DNA of 64,000 bases, taken from NCBI RefSeq assembly GCF_002813295.1, contig NZ_PHUE01000001.1, positions 4,650,001 to 4,714,000 of the forward strand. The letters are read 5' to 3'. Below the pieces are notes generated by a model that was given only the letters and a program-made list of their open reading frames with translations, did no database searches and was not told where the DNA came from. The position numbers were made by a program, and so were the translations under genes. The stretch's first letter is position 1, and every line of letters starts with the position of its first letter. This stretch comes from Flavobacterium sp. 5. GTDB lineage: Bacteria; Bacteroidota; Bacteroidia; Flavobacteriales; Flavobacteriaceae. Positions 16,822 through 24,470 of the stretch are shown one piece after another.

Positions 16822-17580
16822 CTAATTAATAGTAACTCTTTTAGCTCCCAAAATAGTACCAAAATTCATATTTTGTACAAATCCTATTATTTCAAACTCT
16901 TTGGTATTGAAATCTTTTAATAAAGACATCGAAACAATCCCTTTAATATTTCCAGTTAATGCAACACTATGTAATTGACGTACAATTTGAAAATGTGATA
17001 AAACTCGATTGGCATTCTCGCCTCTTTTTACATTGCTTTTAGCCGATTTTTGTACAACGGCCAATACCAAACGATTATTTTTTGACGCTTTATTTACATT
17101 GTAACTCACATTCAATTTAGTATCTAACAGAGTTGCTTCCAAAGATAAATCTACAATTGAGGGTTTCGCAAGAGCAACTTTAATTGCATTTCTCACAACA
17201 GTTTCCTGCGAACCGATATATTCAGTTGTTCCGTTAACGATTAGCTGTGGTGTATAAATTGGCTCTTTGCCTAGATATTTAGCATATTCATATTGTCTTT
17301 TGGTATAATCAGCGTTACTGAAAATATCTTTCCAACCTTGTCTATCCCAGTAATCTACATGGAAAGCTAAAATATAGACATTGTCTTCTTTGTATTCACT
17401 TTGTAGTTTTCCCAATAATTCATCTGAGGGAGGACAACTTGAACAGCCTTCGGAAGTATATAATTCTAAAAGAGCAAAACCTTTTACGGCTTTTTTATCT
17501 ATATTATTTTGACTATAAACTGTCATTCTGGTTAGAAATAGAAAGCTTATAAAAACGAAAATTAGTTTTATTTTTCTCAT
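16822..17580 (-). CDS. DUF1223 secreted thioredoxin-like protein
   Basis: 252 residues with an N-terminal signal peptide (cleavage near VYSQ). The DUF1223 hallmarks are LLELYTSEGCSSCPPSDELL, a CxxC redox-type motif, then AFHVDYWDRQGWKDIFS and YTPQLIVNGTTEYIGS. The fold is thioredoxin-like and the protein probably periplasmic; its reaction is not established. It lies 53 bp downstream of ohr and 84 bp upstream of the LytS kinase, all on the same strand. A hairpin at 17595-17624 lies in its upstream gap. Confidence 0.88.
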   Translation of the reverse strand: MRKIKLIFVFISFLFLTRMTVYSQNNIDKKAVKGFALLELYTSEGCSSCPPSDELLGKLQSEYKEDNVYILAFHVDYWDRQGWKDIFSNADYTKRQYEYAKYLGKEPIYTPQLIVNGTTEYIGSQETVVRNAIKVALAKPSIVDLSLEATLLDTKLNVSYNVNKASKNNRLVLAVVQKSAKSNVKRGENANRVLSHFQIVRQLHSVALTGNIKGIVSMSLLKDFNTKEFEIIGFVQNMNFGTILGAKRVTIN

Positions 17581-17594
17581 GATTCATATTTTAA

Positions 17595-17624
17595 TATAAG
17601 CCTCATCTATTGACAAGGCTTATA
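17595..17624. repeat. Intra-operon hairpin between ohr and the DUF1223 gene
   Basis: TATAAGCC and GGCTTATA, perfect 8-bp arms with a 14-base loop. No T run; more likely an mRNA processing or stability element than a terminator. Confidence 0.4.
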
Positions 17625-17633
17625 AAAGTAAAT

Positions 17634-18065
17634 TTACAGAATATTAATTTCAACACGAATGTTTCCTCTTGTAGCTTTAGAATAAGGACAGGTTTGATGT
17701 GCTTTATCTGCAAGTTCTTTAGCGGTTTCAGGATCTAATCCCGGAAGACTGATATTCAAACGTGCCTGTAATGAATATTCTCCGGCTGTTAAAGCCAAAT
17801 CTACTTCGGTATCTACGGCAGTTTCTGCAGGAAGTTTTATGTTCATTGCTCCTGCGGCCTTTCCCATTGCTCCTATGAAACATGCAGACCATCCAGCGGC
17901 AAATAATTGTTCAGGATTTGTCCCAGGTTTTGAAGAGCCTGGAGAACTCAGTTTAATATTTAATTGATCATCAGAACTTCTTGAAGAGCCTTCACGTCCT
18001 CCTGTTGTGTGTGTTTTCCCTGTATAAAGAATTTTTTCTGGTTGTGGGATGTTTAAATTTTCCAT
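17634..18065 (-). CDS. ohr: Ohr-type organic hydroperoxide reductase
   Basis: 143 residues. The redox cysteines are C62 (AAGWSACFIGAM) and C126 (AHQTCPYSKATRGN), as in Ohr. NPEQLFAAG and the C-terminal NIRVEINIL are typical. Ohr reduces organic and lipid hydroperoxides using lipoylated proteins as reductant, in the cytoplasm. It is placed 62 bp after the alpha/beta hydrolase and before the DUF1223 gene. No MarR-type OhrR is adjacent; the unit instead seems controlled from the LytTR-box promoter at 19212-19287. The AT-rich region upstream consists of short ATTGAAATTG-like repeats. Confidence 0.93.
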   Translation of the reverse strand: MENLNIPQPEKILYTGKTHTTGGREGSSRSSDDQLNIKLSSPGSSKPGTNPEQLFAAGWSACFIGAMGKAAGAMNIKLPAETAVDTEVDLALTAGEYSLQARLNISLPGLDPETAKELADKAHQTCPYSKATRGNIRVEINIL

Positions 18066-18127
18066 GATTGTGTTTTTAAAATTGTTATTGAAATTGAAAT
18101 TGATTTTTGATATTGATATTGAAACCG

Positions 18128-19174
18128 TTATTTTTCTTTAGCAAAAGCAGCTACATCGATAATTGCCTTAGCGAAGGCTTTTGGGTCTTCTTGCGGTACA
18201 TTATGCCCGATGCCATTTAAAACTCGATGCTCGTATTTACCGATGTATTTATCAGCATAAGCTTTTCCATCTGCATTAGCGCCATCAAAATCACTTGCGA
18301 TAGTGATAGTCGGAACTGTGATTGCTGGTCGTGATGCTAAACGTTTTTCTAAGCTATCATATTTAGATTCGCCTGCTTCAAGTGATTGACGCCATCTGTA
18401 ATTATGAATTACAATTGCTACGTGGTCTGAATTATCAAATGATTGTGCCGTTTGATCGTAAGTAGCTTTGTCAAAATTCCATAACGGAGAAGCCAATTTC
18501 CAGATTTGTTTATTGAATTCATAAGTATTTTGAGTGTAGCCTAATTTTCCTCTTTCTGTAGCAAAATAATATTGATACCACCATCCTAATTCAGCTTTAG
18601 GCGGAAGCGGTTTTAAATTTGCTTCAAGATTTACAACCAAATATCCACTTACGGAAACCAATCCCTGCAAACGTTCTGGCCAAAGTGCAGCCATAACCAC
18701 TGCTGTTCTTGCACCCCAATCAAAACCACCTATAATGGCTTTGTCAATTTTAAGCGCATCCATAAAATCCATAATGTCTTTTGCTAATGCAGCCTGTTGC
18801 CCATTTCTAAAAGTATCTTTTGAAAGAAAACGAGTAGTACCAAATCCTCTTAAATAAGGAGTAATTACTCTATATCCTTTAGAAACTAAAATTGGAACCA
18901 CCTCATTATAACTGTGAATATCATAAGGCCAGCCGTGAAGTAAAATAACTGGTTGCCCGTTTGAAGGTCCCGCTTCGGTGTAACCAACATTTAATAATCC
19001 AGCATTAATTTGCTTTAATGTTCCAAGAGAAGAGCTTACTGTTATCTCTTTTGCTTTTTGATTTTCTGATTGTGCAGTAATTTGTGTTATTGTGAAAAAT
19101 AAAACTGCTATTAAAACTGTTTTAATTGCTATCATGTTGATGATATTGTTTTGGATTTTTGCTATTGTTTTCAT
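18128..19174 (-). CDS. Exported alpha/beta hydrolase, epoxide-hydrolase-like
   Basis: 348 residues with a signal peptide; a second Met at residue 14 (MIAIKTVLIAVLFF) is an equally good start. HGWPYDIHSYNEV forms the oxyanion site. The nucleophile elbow reads GGFDWGA, with Asp near residue 149 instead of Ser, as in epoxide hydrolases and haloalkane dehalogenases. The likely acid is Asp in SDFDGANADG, and the His is in NGIGHNVPQEDP. First gene of the unit hydrolase-ohr-DUF1223(-LytS-LytTR). Its promoter has a LytTR box pair and a perfect TACTTTTG box. The substrate is probably an epoxide or ester; the class is moderately sure. Confidence 0.85.
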   Translation of the reverse strand: MKTIAKIQNNIINMIAIKTVLIAVLFFTITQITAQSENQKAKEITVSSSLGTLKQINAGLLNVGYTEAGPSNGQPVILLHGWPYDIHSYNEVVPILVSKGYRVITPYLRGFGTTRFLSKDTFRNGQQAALAKDIMDFMDALKIDKAIIGGFDWGARTAVVMAALWPERLQGLVSVSGYLVVNLEANLKPLPPKAELGWWYQYYFATERGKLGYTQNTYEFNKQIWKLASPLWNFDKATYDQTAQSFDNSDHVAIVIHNYRWRQSLEAGESKYDSLEKRLASRPAITVPTITIASDFDGANADGKAYADKYIGKYEHRVLNGIGHNVPQEDPKAFAKAIIDVAAFAKEK

Positions 19175-19211
19175 AATCTTTAATTATTTGGTTATTAGCT
19201 AATTTCTTCGT

Positions 19212-19219
19212 CAAAAGTA
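19212..19219 (-). promoter_or_regulatory. -7 box TACTTTTG of the hydrolase-ohr unit
   Basis: Exact TAnnTTTG on the minus strand, 35 bp from the proximal LytTR repeat. Confidence 0.7.
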
Positions 19220-19253
19220 CATCTGTTATTATTTTTATACTATCAGAAAAGAG

Positions 19254-19287
19254 TTCAAATGGACGAAGTAAGGATTGAAATGGACAG
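19254..19287 (-). promoter_or_regulatory. LytTR box pair upstream of the hydrolase-ohr unit
   Basis: Minus strand: distal CTGTCCATTTCAA (19287-19275) and proximal TCGTCCATTTGAA (19266-19254), 21-bp period. Geometry to the -7 box is identical to the DoxX and cupin promoters. Confidence 0.8.
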
Positions 19288-19302
19288 GCCTAAAGCTGAA
19301 AT

Positions 19303-19713
19303 TTATTTCTTCATAACAAGAATAGGTTTCCCTTTTTCGACTACATAAGTTGCCAGTTCTGAAGCTTTTGCATCGCTATTGTTTTTTGCAGAATGAAATT
19401 TTCCTGCTGGAATAAAAAGTACTTCTCCAGCTTTGAGTGTCACCGGCAGTTGCCCCTCAATTTCATATTCTAAAGAACCTTCAAGAACATAAATGATTTC
19501 TTCTCCGGGATGATTGTGTTTTCCAAAAGCTGTGTGAGGTTCAAAATCTATTTTAGCCTGAACAGCTTCTCTACCATCAAAACTAAGATCATGTTTTTGC
19601 AGATCTGTACGTATAATACCAGACTTTTGTGCCATTGCACTATTGGAAATGATAAATGCTAAAATGCCAAGAACGGTACTAGCATAAAATTTAAAGTTTT
19701 TATTTGTTTTCAT
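19303..19713 (-). CDS. Exported small cupin
   Basis: 136 residues with a signal peptide (cleavage near AMAQ). Cupin motif 1 is HTAFGKHNHPGEEIIYVLEG (His, His, Glu metal ligands) and motif 2 is GEVLFIPAGKFHSAKN. Probably a periplasmic metal-binding cupin; its activity is not deducible. It is transcribed alone from a promoter with a LytTR box pair, and is thus the third predicted target of the response regulator at 14973. Confidence 0.87.
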   Translation of the reverse strand: MKTNKNFKFYASTVLGILAFIISNSAMAQKSGIIRTDLQKHDLSFDGREAVQAKIDFEPHTAFGKHNHPGEEIIYVLEGSLEYEIEGQLPVTLKAGEVLFIPAGKFHSAKNNSDAKASELATYVVEKGKPILVMKK

Positions 19714-19756
19714 TTTGTTGATTTTAAGTTATTTGATTATCAGTGAATTTCTTTGT

Positions 19757-19764
19757 CAAAAGTA
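19757..19764 (-). promoter_or_regulatory. -7 box TACTTTTG of the cupin gene
   Basis: Exact TAnnTTTG on the minus strand, 35 bp from the proximal LytTR repeat. The local sequence GTCAAAAGTA is shared with the hydrolase promoter. Confidence 0.7.
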
Positions 19765-19798
19765 TCTTGATAACCCTTTATTTAAAATCAAAAAATAG

Positions 19799-19832
19799 CC
19801 CAAGCGGACAAAGTGAAACCTGAAATGGACAA
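19799..19832 (-). promoter_or_regulatory. LytTR box pair upstream of the cupin gene
   Basis: Minus strand: distal TTGTCCATTTCAG (19832-19820) and a more diverged proximal TTGTCCGCTTGGG (19811-19799), 21-bp period. Confidence 0.75.
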
Positions 19833-19970
19833 GCTAAAACCTAAAGATTTTTATGTATAATATAATGGTAGTGTTTTATGGCTTTCTGTTGAAATTATTG
19901 TTTGAATGCTTAAGTTATTATAGCAAAAAGGTTTTTTCGTTTGCATTCAGAGATAGAATAATATAGTACT

Positions 19971-20012
19971 AAAAAACCTTCAGAATGGATAAAATATCCA
20001 GTCATGAAGGTT
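19971..20012 (-). terminator. Terminator of the aldo/keto reductase gene
   Basis: AACCTTCA...TGGATA and TATCCA...TGAAGGTT pair, with a small internal loop and AAA apex. On the minus strand the stem is followed by TTTTTT. It lies about 46 bp after the reductase stop. Confidence 0.85.
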
Positions 20013-20057
20013 CTTGATTTTCTGTCGATCAGCTTCTGTTACTCTTTTTGTTCCTTT

Positions 20058-20933
20058 TTACCCTAAAAAAGCCATATCTTCTTCTGTTAAAAGAATATCA
20101 CATGCCGCAATGTTTTCTTCAAAATGTTTCAATTGTGAGGTACCTGGAATAGGCAAAATCAAATCGTTAAAATGCAACAACCAAGCAATATTTATTTGAG
20201 CAGTGCTTACCTTGTATTTTTTGGCAATTACAGCAATTTTATCATCATTCTTTGGTAACGAATTTTGCAAAGACCAAAACGGAACCATCATAATATTGTT
20301 AGCAATACACAAAGGCATTACTTCTTGCAATCCACGAGTTTGCTGGCCGTGCGACTCGAAACTTGTTCTTTGCCCATAACCGAAAGCATTTTCCACACTA
20401 ACAATACTTCCCATAGTTAATCCTATTTTTAATTCTTCAGGGCTCACATTGCTTAAACCAATATGAAGAATTTTGCCTTCTTTCTGCATATCAAACATAG
20501 CTTGTAAAGATTCTTTAAATGGTGTTGCTGTATTTGGCATTACTCTAAAGTGAACCAATGGAAGCTGTTCTAACTTCAAGGTTTTCAAGTTTCTTTCAAT
20601 GCTTGTTCTTAAATTTTCTGGAGTATTAAATACTACCCAAGCTTTATCTGGAGTCCTTGCAGCTCCTACTTTAGTACAAATTAATGTTTCATCGTTGTAC
20701 GGATATAGTGCTTCTTTGATTAACCTGTTTGTAATATCATCACCGTAAAAATCGGCAGTATCTAAAAAGTTAATGCCTTTGTTAGCAGCAGTTCTTAATA
20801 TTTCTAAAGCTTCTTCTCTGTTTTTTGGTTTTCCCCAAACAAAGTCTCCTGGTAACCGCATCGTACCATAACCAAATCTGTTAATAGTAATTGGATTGTT
20901 AGTTCCTGCCCCGATTGTTATTGTCTTTTTCAT
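20058..20933 (-). CDS. Aldo/keto reductase
   Basis: 291 residues, TIM-barrel AKR. The catalytic tetrad is visible: Asp and Tyr in FLDTADFYG, Lys in ICTKVGA, His in PLVHFRV. The C-terminal LPIPGTSQLKHFEENI contacts NADP(H). It reduces carbonyls in the cytoplasm; the substrate is unknown. It is divergent from the NmrA gene at 21172. Both promoters contain CTACAA direct repeats with a 21-bp period, also found before the AraC gene at 22194, so I infer common control. A clean terminator follows. Confidence 0.92.
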   Translation of the reverse strand: MKKTITIGAGTNNPITINRFGYGTMRLPGDFVWGKPKNREEALEILRTAANKGINFLDTADFYGDDITNRLIKEALYPYNDETLICTKVGAARTPDKAWVVFNTPENLRTSIERNLKTLKLEQLPLVHFRVMPNTATPFKESLQAMFDMQKEGKILHIGLSNVSPEELKIGLTMGSIVSVENAFGYGQRTSFESHGQQTRGLQEVMPLCIANNIMMVPFWSLQNSLPKNDDKIAVIAKKYKVSTAQINIAWLLHFNDLILPIPGTSQLKHFEENIAACDILLTEEDMAFLG

Positions 20934-20956
20934 CTTTTATGTAAATTTTAATTGGA

Positions 20957-20964
20957 CAAATTTC
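20957..20964 (-). promoter_or_regulatory. -7-like box GAAATTTG of the aldo/keto reductase gene
   Basis: One mismatch to TAnnTTTG; 25 bp from the proximal AraC half-site, the same offset as the two sister promoters. Confidence 0.55.
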
Positions 20965-20983
20965 AGAGAAACATAAAGAGAAT

Positions 20984-21010
20984 TTGTATCTGAATCGACT
21001 TTTGTTGTAG
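20984..21010 (-). promoter_or_regulatory. AraC-type direct-repeat operator, reductase side
   Basis: Minus strand CTACAA (21010-21005) and ATACAA (20989-20984), 21-bp period. Between them the sequence CAAAAGTCGATT is shared with the sites at 21097 and 22117. Confidence 0.8.
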
Positions 21011-21096
21011 CCCAAAAAAAGGAACATAAATAACACTATTAGTTTTAGTGAATTGATAACTACTTGCTAATCCTGAAAAGGAATTCTCAAATTCAG

Positions 21097-21123
21097 CTAC
21101 AACAAAAGTCGATTTAACTACAT
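21097..21123 (+). promoter_or_regulatory. AraC-type direct-repeat operator, NmrA side
   Basis: CTACAA (21097-21102) and CTACAT (21118-21123), 21-bp period. The shared core is CTACAACAAAAGTCGATT. The proximal half-site starts 25 bp before the -7-like AACCTTTG at 21143-21150. Confidence 0.8.
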
Positions 21124-21142
21124 TGATTTTTAAAGAAATACA

Positions 21143-21150
21143 AACCTTTG
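21143..21150 (+). promoter_or_regulatory. -7-like box AACCTTTG of the NmrA gene
   Basis: One mismatch to TAnnTTTG. It fixes the translation start at or after the ATG at 21172, because an upstream in-frame Met at 21148 falls inside the box. Confidence 0.55.
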
Positions 21151-21171
21151 TTACATAAAAAAACAATAGAA

Positions 21172-22071
21172 ATGAAAATAATTATTACAGGTTCACTAGG
21201 ACCAATCAGCAAACCGCTAGCAGTAAAATTAATAGCTGAAGGACATCAAATTACAATTGTCAGCAGTAACAAAAACAAGCAAAAAGAAATAGAAACCTTA
21301 GGTGCAAAAGCTGCTATCGGGAGTATTGAAGATATTGGCTTTTTAACTGAAACTTTCACAGGAGCAGATGTAGCCTATCTTATGCAACCTACCGTAAATT
21401 TCTTTGATCCTTCGGTAGATCTGTTGAGACACTATGAAAAAATTTGCAAAAAATATGTACAGGCAATTTTAAATTCAGGTTTAAAAAAAATTGTTCATTT
21501 AAGCAGTATTGGCGGACATTCCAGTACTGGAAATGGCATGTTAGCTTTTCATTATTATGCTGAGCAGGCTTTGAAAAAATTACCAGGGGATGTGGCAATT
21601 ACCACTTTACGCCCTATGTCGTTTTACTCCAATATAATGGCATTTATTTCTACAATTAAAGGTATGAAAGCAATCATTACCAGTTATAAAACTGATGAAC
21701 CAGAACCTTGGGCTTCTCCACTAGATATTGCTGATGTCGCTGCTGAGGAACTAACCACTTCTGCTAAGGGAAGAAAAGTGACATACATTATTAGTGATGA
21801 AGTAACAAGCGATAAACTAATTGATGTTTTAGGAAAAGCAATAGGTGAAGAAATTCAATGGATTACGGTACCGCATGAAACTTTGGAAGAGTCTTATAAA
21901 GATTTCGGAATGAGTCCGCAAGCGGCAAATGGTTTTGCAAAACTGAATGAAGCTAAAAATAGCGGAATTTTATACGAAGATCTTATAAAACATAAAGCAG
22001 AAATTACGTTTGGAAAAGTAAAAATTGAAGATTTTGCTAAAGACTTTGCACTGGCGTATCAAAATTCATAA
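21172..22071 (+). CDS. NmrA-like NAD(P)-binding protein
   Basis: 299 residues from the ATG at 21172. The Rossmann start MKIIITGSLGPISKPLA is followed by VSSNKNKQKEIETLGA and GSIEDIGFLTETFTGADVAYLM, as in NmrA/QOR2-type atypical SDRs. LRPMSFYSNI and the lack of a standard active site fit the group. Members act as NADP-dependent reductases or redox sensors; the role here is unknown. It is divergent from an aldo/keto reductase and followed by an AraC regulator, and all three promoters carry the same operator. Confidence 0.87.
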   Translation: MKIIITGSLGPISKPLAVKLIAEGHQITIVSSNKNKQKEIETLGAKAAIGSIEDIGFLTETFTGADVAYLMQPTVNFFDPSVDLLRHYEKICKKYVQAILNSGLKKIVHLSSIGGHSSTGNGMLAFHYYAEQALKKLPGDVAITTLRPMSFYSNIMAFISTIKGMKAIITSYKTDEPEPWASPLDIADVAAEELTTSAKGRKVTYIISDEVTSDKLIDVLGKAIGEEIQWITVPHETLEESYKDFGMSPQAANGFAKLNEAKNSGILYEDLIKHKAEITFGKVKIEDFAKDFALAYQNS

Positions 22072-22116
22072 TTAAAAACGTCGGCAAACTATACTAAGGT
22101 TTTTAGTTAAATATAA

Positions 22117-22143
22117 CTACAATAAAAGTTGATTTGGCTAAAT
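22117..22143 (+). promoter_or_regulatory. AraC-type direct-repeat operator, autoregulatory
   Basis: CTACAA (22117-22122) and CTAAAT (22138-22143), 21-bp period, core CTACAATAAAAGTTGATT. The proximal half-site starts 25 bp before the perfect -7 box TACTTTTG at 22163. Confidence 0.8.
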
Positions 22144-22162
22144 GCAAACTGCTGTTTATCCG

Positions 22163-22170
22163 TACTTTTG
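22163..22170 (+). promoter_or_regulatory. -7 box TACTTTTG of the AraC gene
   Basis: Exact TAnnTTTG, 24 bp before the ATG at 22194. Confidence 0.65.
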
Positions 22171-22193
22171 TAATAGAAATAAAGAGTTGAAAA

Positions 22194-23111
22194 ATGGAAA
22201 ATAAACCACCAATCCGATTAAAAACAATCACAGAGTTTCATAAACTTTGGGCATTACCAAAGCCTGAACATCCTTTGATTAGTGTTGTTGATTACAGACA
22301 AATCAAACACTCGCTCTTGGATTCCGATCAGGCAGTGATTATGGATTATTATTCCATTACTATCAAACGTGATTTGGGTGTGAAGATCGTTTACGGACAA
22401 GAATCTTTCGATTTTGATGAAGGTTTGATGTTTTTTATGGCGCCAAATCAGGTGTTTAAAATCGAGAAAGAAATTAGAAATACGACTGATCACGCAGGTT
22501 GGATTTTATTGATACATCCTGATTTTCTTTGGAACACACCTTTGGCTAAAACCATCAAAAAGTACGAGTTCTTTAATTATGCAATGCACGAAGCTTTATT
22601 TCTTTCAGAAAAAGAAGAAGAGATGGCGGTAAATATTATCCAAAATATCCAACACGAATATCATTCTAATATTGATACTTTTAGTCAGAACATTATCATT
22701 TCGCAATTGGAAACCTTGTTGAATTATTCTGAACGATTTTATCAAAGGCAATTCATCACCCGAAAAATAGCCAACCACAAAATATTAGAACGCATCGAAG
22801 ATTTGCTTGATGTCTATTTTAATGATGATTTGTCGAATAAAGGTTTGCCTACAGTAAAATTTATTGCTGAAAGTCTGAATATTTCGCCTAGTTATATGGG
22901 TGGTTTATTGAAATTACTTACCGGTCAAAGTACACAACAGCACATTCAAAACAAAATTGTAGAAAAAGCCAAAGAGAAACTCTCCACTACTAATTTATCT
23001 GTCGGTGAGATTGCTTATGAATTAGGTTTTGAACATTCACAATCATTCAATAAATTTTTTAAGACCAAAACGAAACTTTCTCCTTTAGAATTTAGAACTT
23101 CTTTCAATTAG
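22194..23111 (+). CDS. AraC-family regulator of the reductase/NmrA cluster
   Basis: 305 residues. The N-terminal sensor domain (about 1-190) is followed by a double HTH (KFIAESLNISPSYMGGLLKLLTGQS; SVGEIAYELGFEHSQSFNKFFKTKTKLSPLEFR). AraC-type proteins bind direct repeats about 21 bp apart, and exactly such repeats occur in its own promoter and in the two divergent promoters just upstream. I therefore infer a three-promoter autoregulated regulon that would respond to a carbonyl or other electrophile. The inducer is unknown. Confidence 0.9.
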   Translation: MENKPPIRLKTITEFHKLWALPKPEHPLISVVDYRQIKHSLLDSDQAVIMDYYSITIKRDLGVKIVYGQESFDFDEGLMFFMAPNQVFKIEKEIRNTTDHAGWILLIHPDFLWNTPLAKTIKKYEFFNYAMHEALFLSEKEEEMAVNIIQNIQHEYHSNIDTFSQNIIISQLETLLNYSERFYQRQFITRKIANHKILERIEDLLDVYFNDDLSNKGLPTVKFIAESLNISPSYMGGLLKLLTGQSTQQHIQNKIVEKAKEKLSTTNLSVGEIAYELGFEHSQSFNKFFKTKTKLSPLEFRTSFN

Positions 23112-23218
23112 TTAAAATTTAAAAAACACACACATTTTTATCACTTACCTATTGGCTGTTTAAAGACGGTCATAGTGATTTCTTGTGCTAAAAATAAAAA
23201 TATAAAACAACTTAAATA

Positions 23219-23884
23219 ATGAATACTATTTTTCGAATTCCTTTTGTCTTACTGCTATGTATAATAACTTTCCATTCGTATGGACAAGAAAACCAAAAAG
23301 TATTTCACAATCCTCCCGTCAATGTTGAAGCTATGGTTGGAAGCCGTGGTGTATCTTTTCAGATGATAATTGATAAAAAAATAGAAAGTCTGCCACAACT
23401 TGGATTTTTCAGCGTAGTTGATATGAACTCCGATTGGAATGAGAAAAAAACTGACGATTTAATGGTACAAGCCAACTTGACTTTGGATTTGGTTAAAGGA
23501 TTTCGTTTGTATGGAGGATTTCATCACACCGTTGTTACAGGTCTGCGTCCTTCAGCTGGATTGATTTATTCGTTTGTAAATAAAAAATGGACAATCATTA
23601 CTGCGCCTAGAATTGATTTACAAAAAAATCCAAATATTGAAGGTATTGCATTAATTGAGTTTAAACCGAAATTAAACGAAAACTGGGGTTTGTATTATCG
23701 CGTGCAGGGTTTGTATTCTTACATGACCGAAATTGAAGACCACGGCAGAAGTTATATCAGAGCCAGAGCGGGTTTGAGTTACAAAGAAATCGCTTTTGGA
23801 GCAGGCGCCAATATAGAATATTACGGACCGATGAAGCATAACGAAAACAACATCGGTTTCTTTACCAATGTATTACTTTTTTAA
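23219..23884 (+). CDS. Exported beta-barrel-like protein, function unknown
   Basis: 221 residues. Signal peptide ending near SYGQ, then alternating aromatic/polar strands (GFRLYGGFHHTVVTGLRPSAGLIYSF, NWGLYYRVQGLYSY) and a C-terminal phenylalanine (TNVLLF) typical of outer-membrane barrels. No specific family recognised. It follows the AraC gene after 107 bp and precedes an NTF2-like gene by 39 bp, so those two probably form a unit. Confidence 0.7.
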   Translation: MNTIFRIPFVLLLCIITFHSYGQENQKVFHNPPVNVEAMVGSRGVSFQMIIDKKIESLPQLGFFSVVDMNSDWNEKKTDDLMVQANLTLDLVKGFRLYGGFHHTVVTGLRPSAGLIYSFVNKKWTIITAPRIDLQKNPNIEGIALIEFKPKLNENWGLYYRVQGLYSYMTEIEDHGRSYIRARAGLSYKEIAFGAGANIEYYGPMKHNENNIGFFTNVLLF

Positions 23885-23923
23885 AGCAACAAAATAATAG
23901 TTTAACTTTTAAATACTAAAAAA

Positions 23924-24325
23924 ATGACAACAGATAATTTAACAAAAAACCAATTAAGCGAAGAACGTTTTAACTGGTTGAAAGAAGCTTACACCATTAT
24001 CGATTCATTAGATGCCAACACGAACCACAATTTGTATGCTGAAAATAGCGAAGTGATATTTGGTAATCGTCCCGCTGTTCAAGGAAGAGAAAACATCATT
24101 ACAATGTTCAAACATTTTTGGACTACTATTGAAGGATATAGCCATTCTTTTGTTTCTGTATTTGGGCAAGATGATGCTTTTGCTGTAGAAACAGTAGTGA
24201 ATTATACCCGATTGGATGCTACAACTATTGGTATTCCTGCGGTTACTGTAATTGAAATGAATGAAAAGAATCAGATTCAATCGATGCGTATTTTCATTGA
24301 TATTGCTCCTCTTCATCAAATTTAA
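23924..24325 (+). CDS. SnoaL/NTF2-like protein
   Basis: 133 residues, no signal peptide. RFNWLKEAYTIIDSLDANTNHNLYAENSEVIFGNRPAVQGRENI, then a central strand block and a final IDIAPLHQI, match the SnoaL-like NTF2 fold. Likely a small cytoplasmic enzyme or binding protein with unknown ligand. It is probably cotranscribed with the barrel gene before it. A strong terminator at 24430 ends the unit. Confidence 0.82.
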   Translation: MTTDNLTKNQLSEERFNWLKEAYTIIDSLDANTNHNLYAENSEVIFGNRPAVQGRENIITMFKHFWTTIEGYSHSFVSVFGQDDAFAVETVVNYTRLDATTIGIPAVTVIEMNEKNQIQSMRIFIDIAPLHQI

Positions 24326-24429
24326 TTTTAAAAAAGTGCAACACAATGAGCAATTTGAAATAAATATATTTGAAAATTCTACACATAAATGCTTAGTGAA
24401 TTGTAGTTAATTTTATGAATTGAAATTAT

Positions 24430-24469
24430 ATCTGGTCGCTGAATATGGTGATTCAGCGACCAGATTTTG
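24430..24469. terminator. Strong bidirectional terminator
   Basis: ATCTGGTCGCTGAAT (24430-24444) and ATTCAGCGACCAGAT (24451-24465), perfect 15-bp stem with a 6-base loop, followed by TTTGTTT. Between convergent genes. Confidence 0.9.
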
Positions 24470-24470
24470 T

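Noticed and set aside
18080..18127. ATTGAAATTG-like short tandem repeats between ohr and the hydrolase gene
   Set aside because: Probably low-complexity AT-rich spacer; copies are irregular and no function can be argued.
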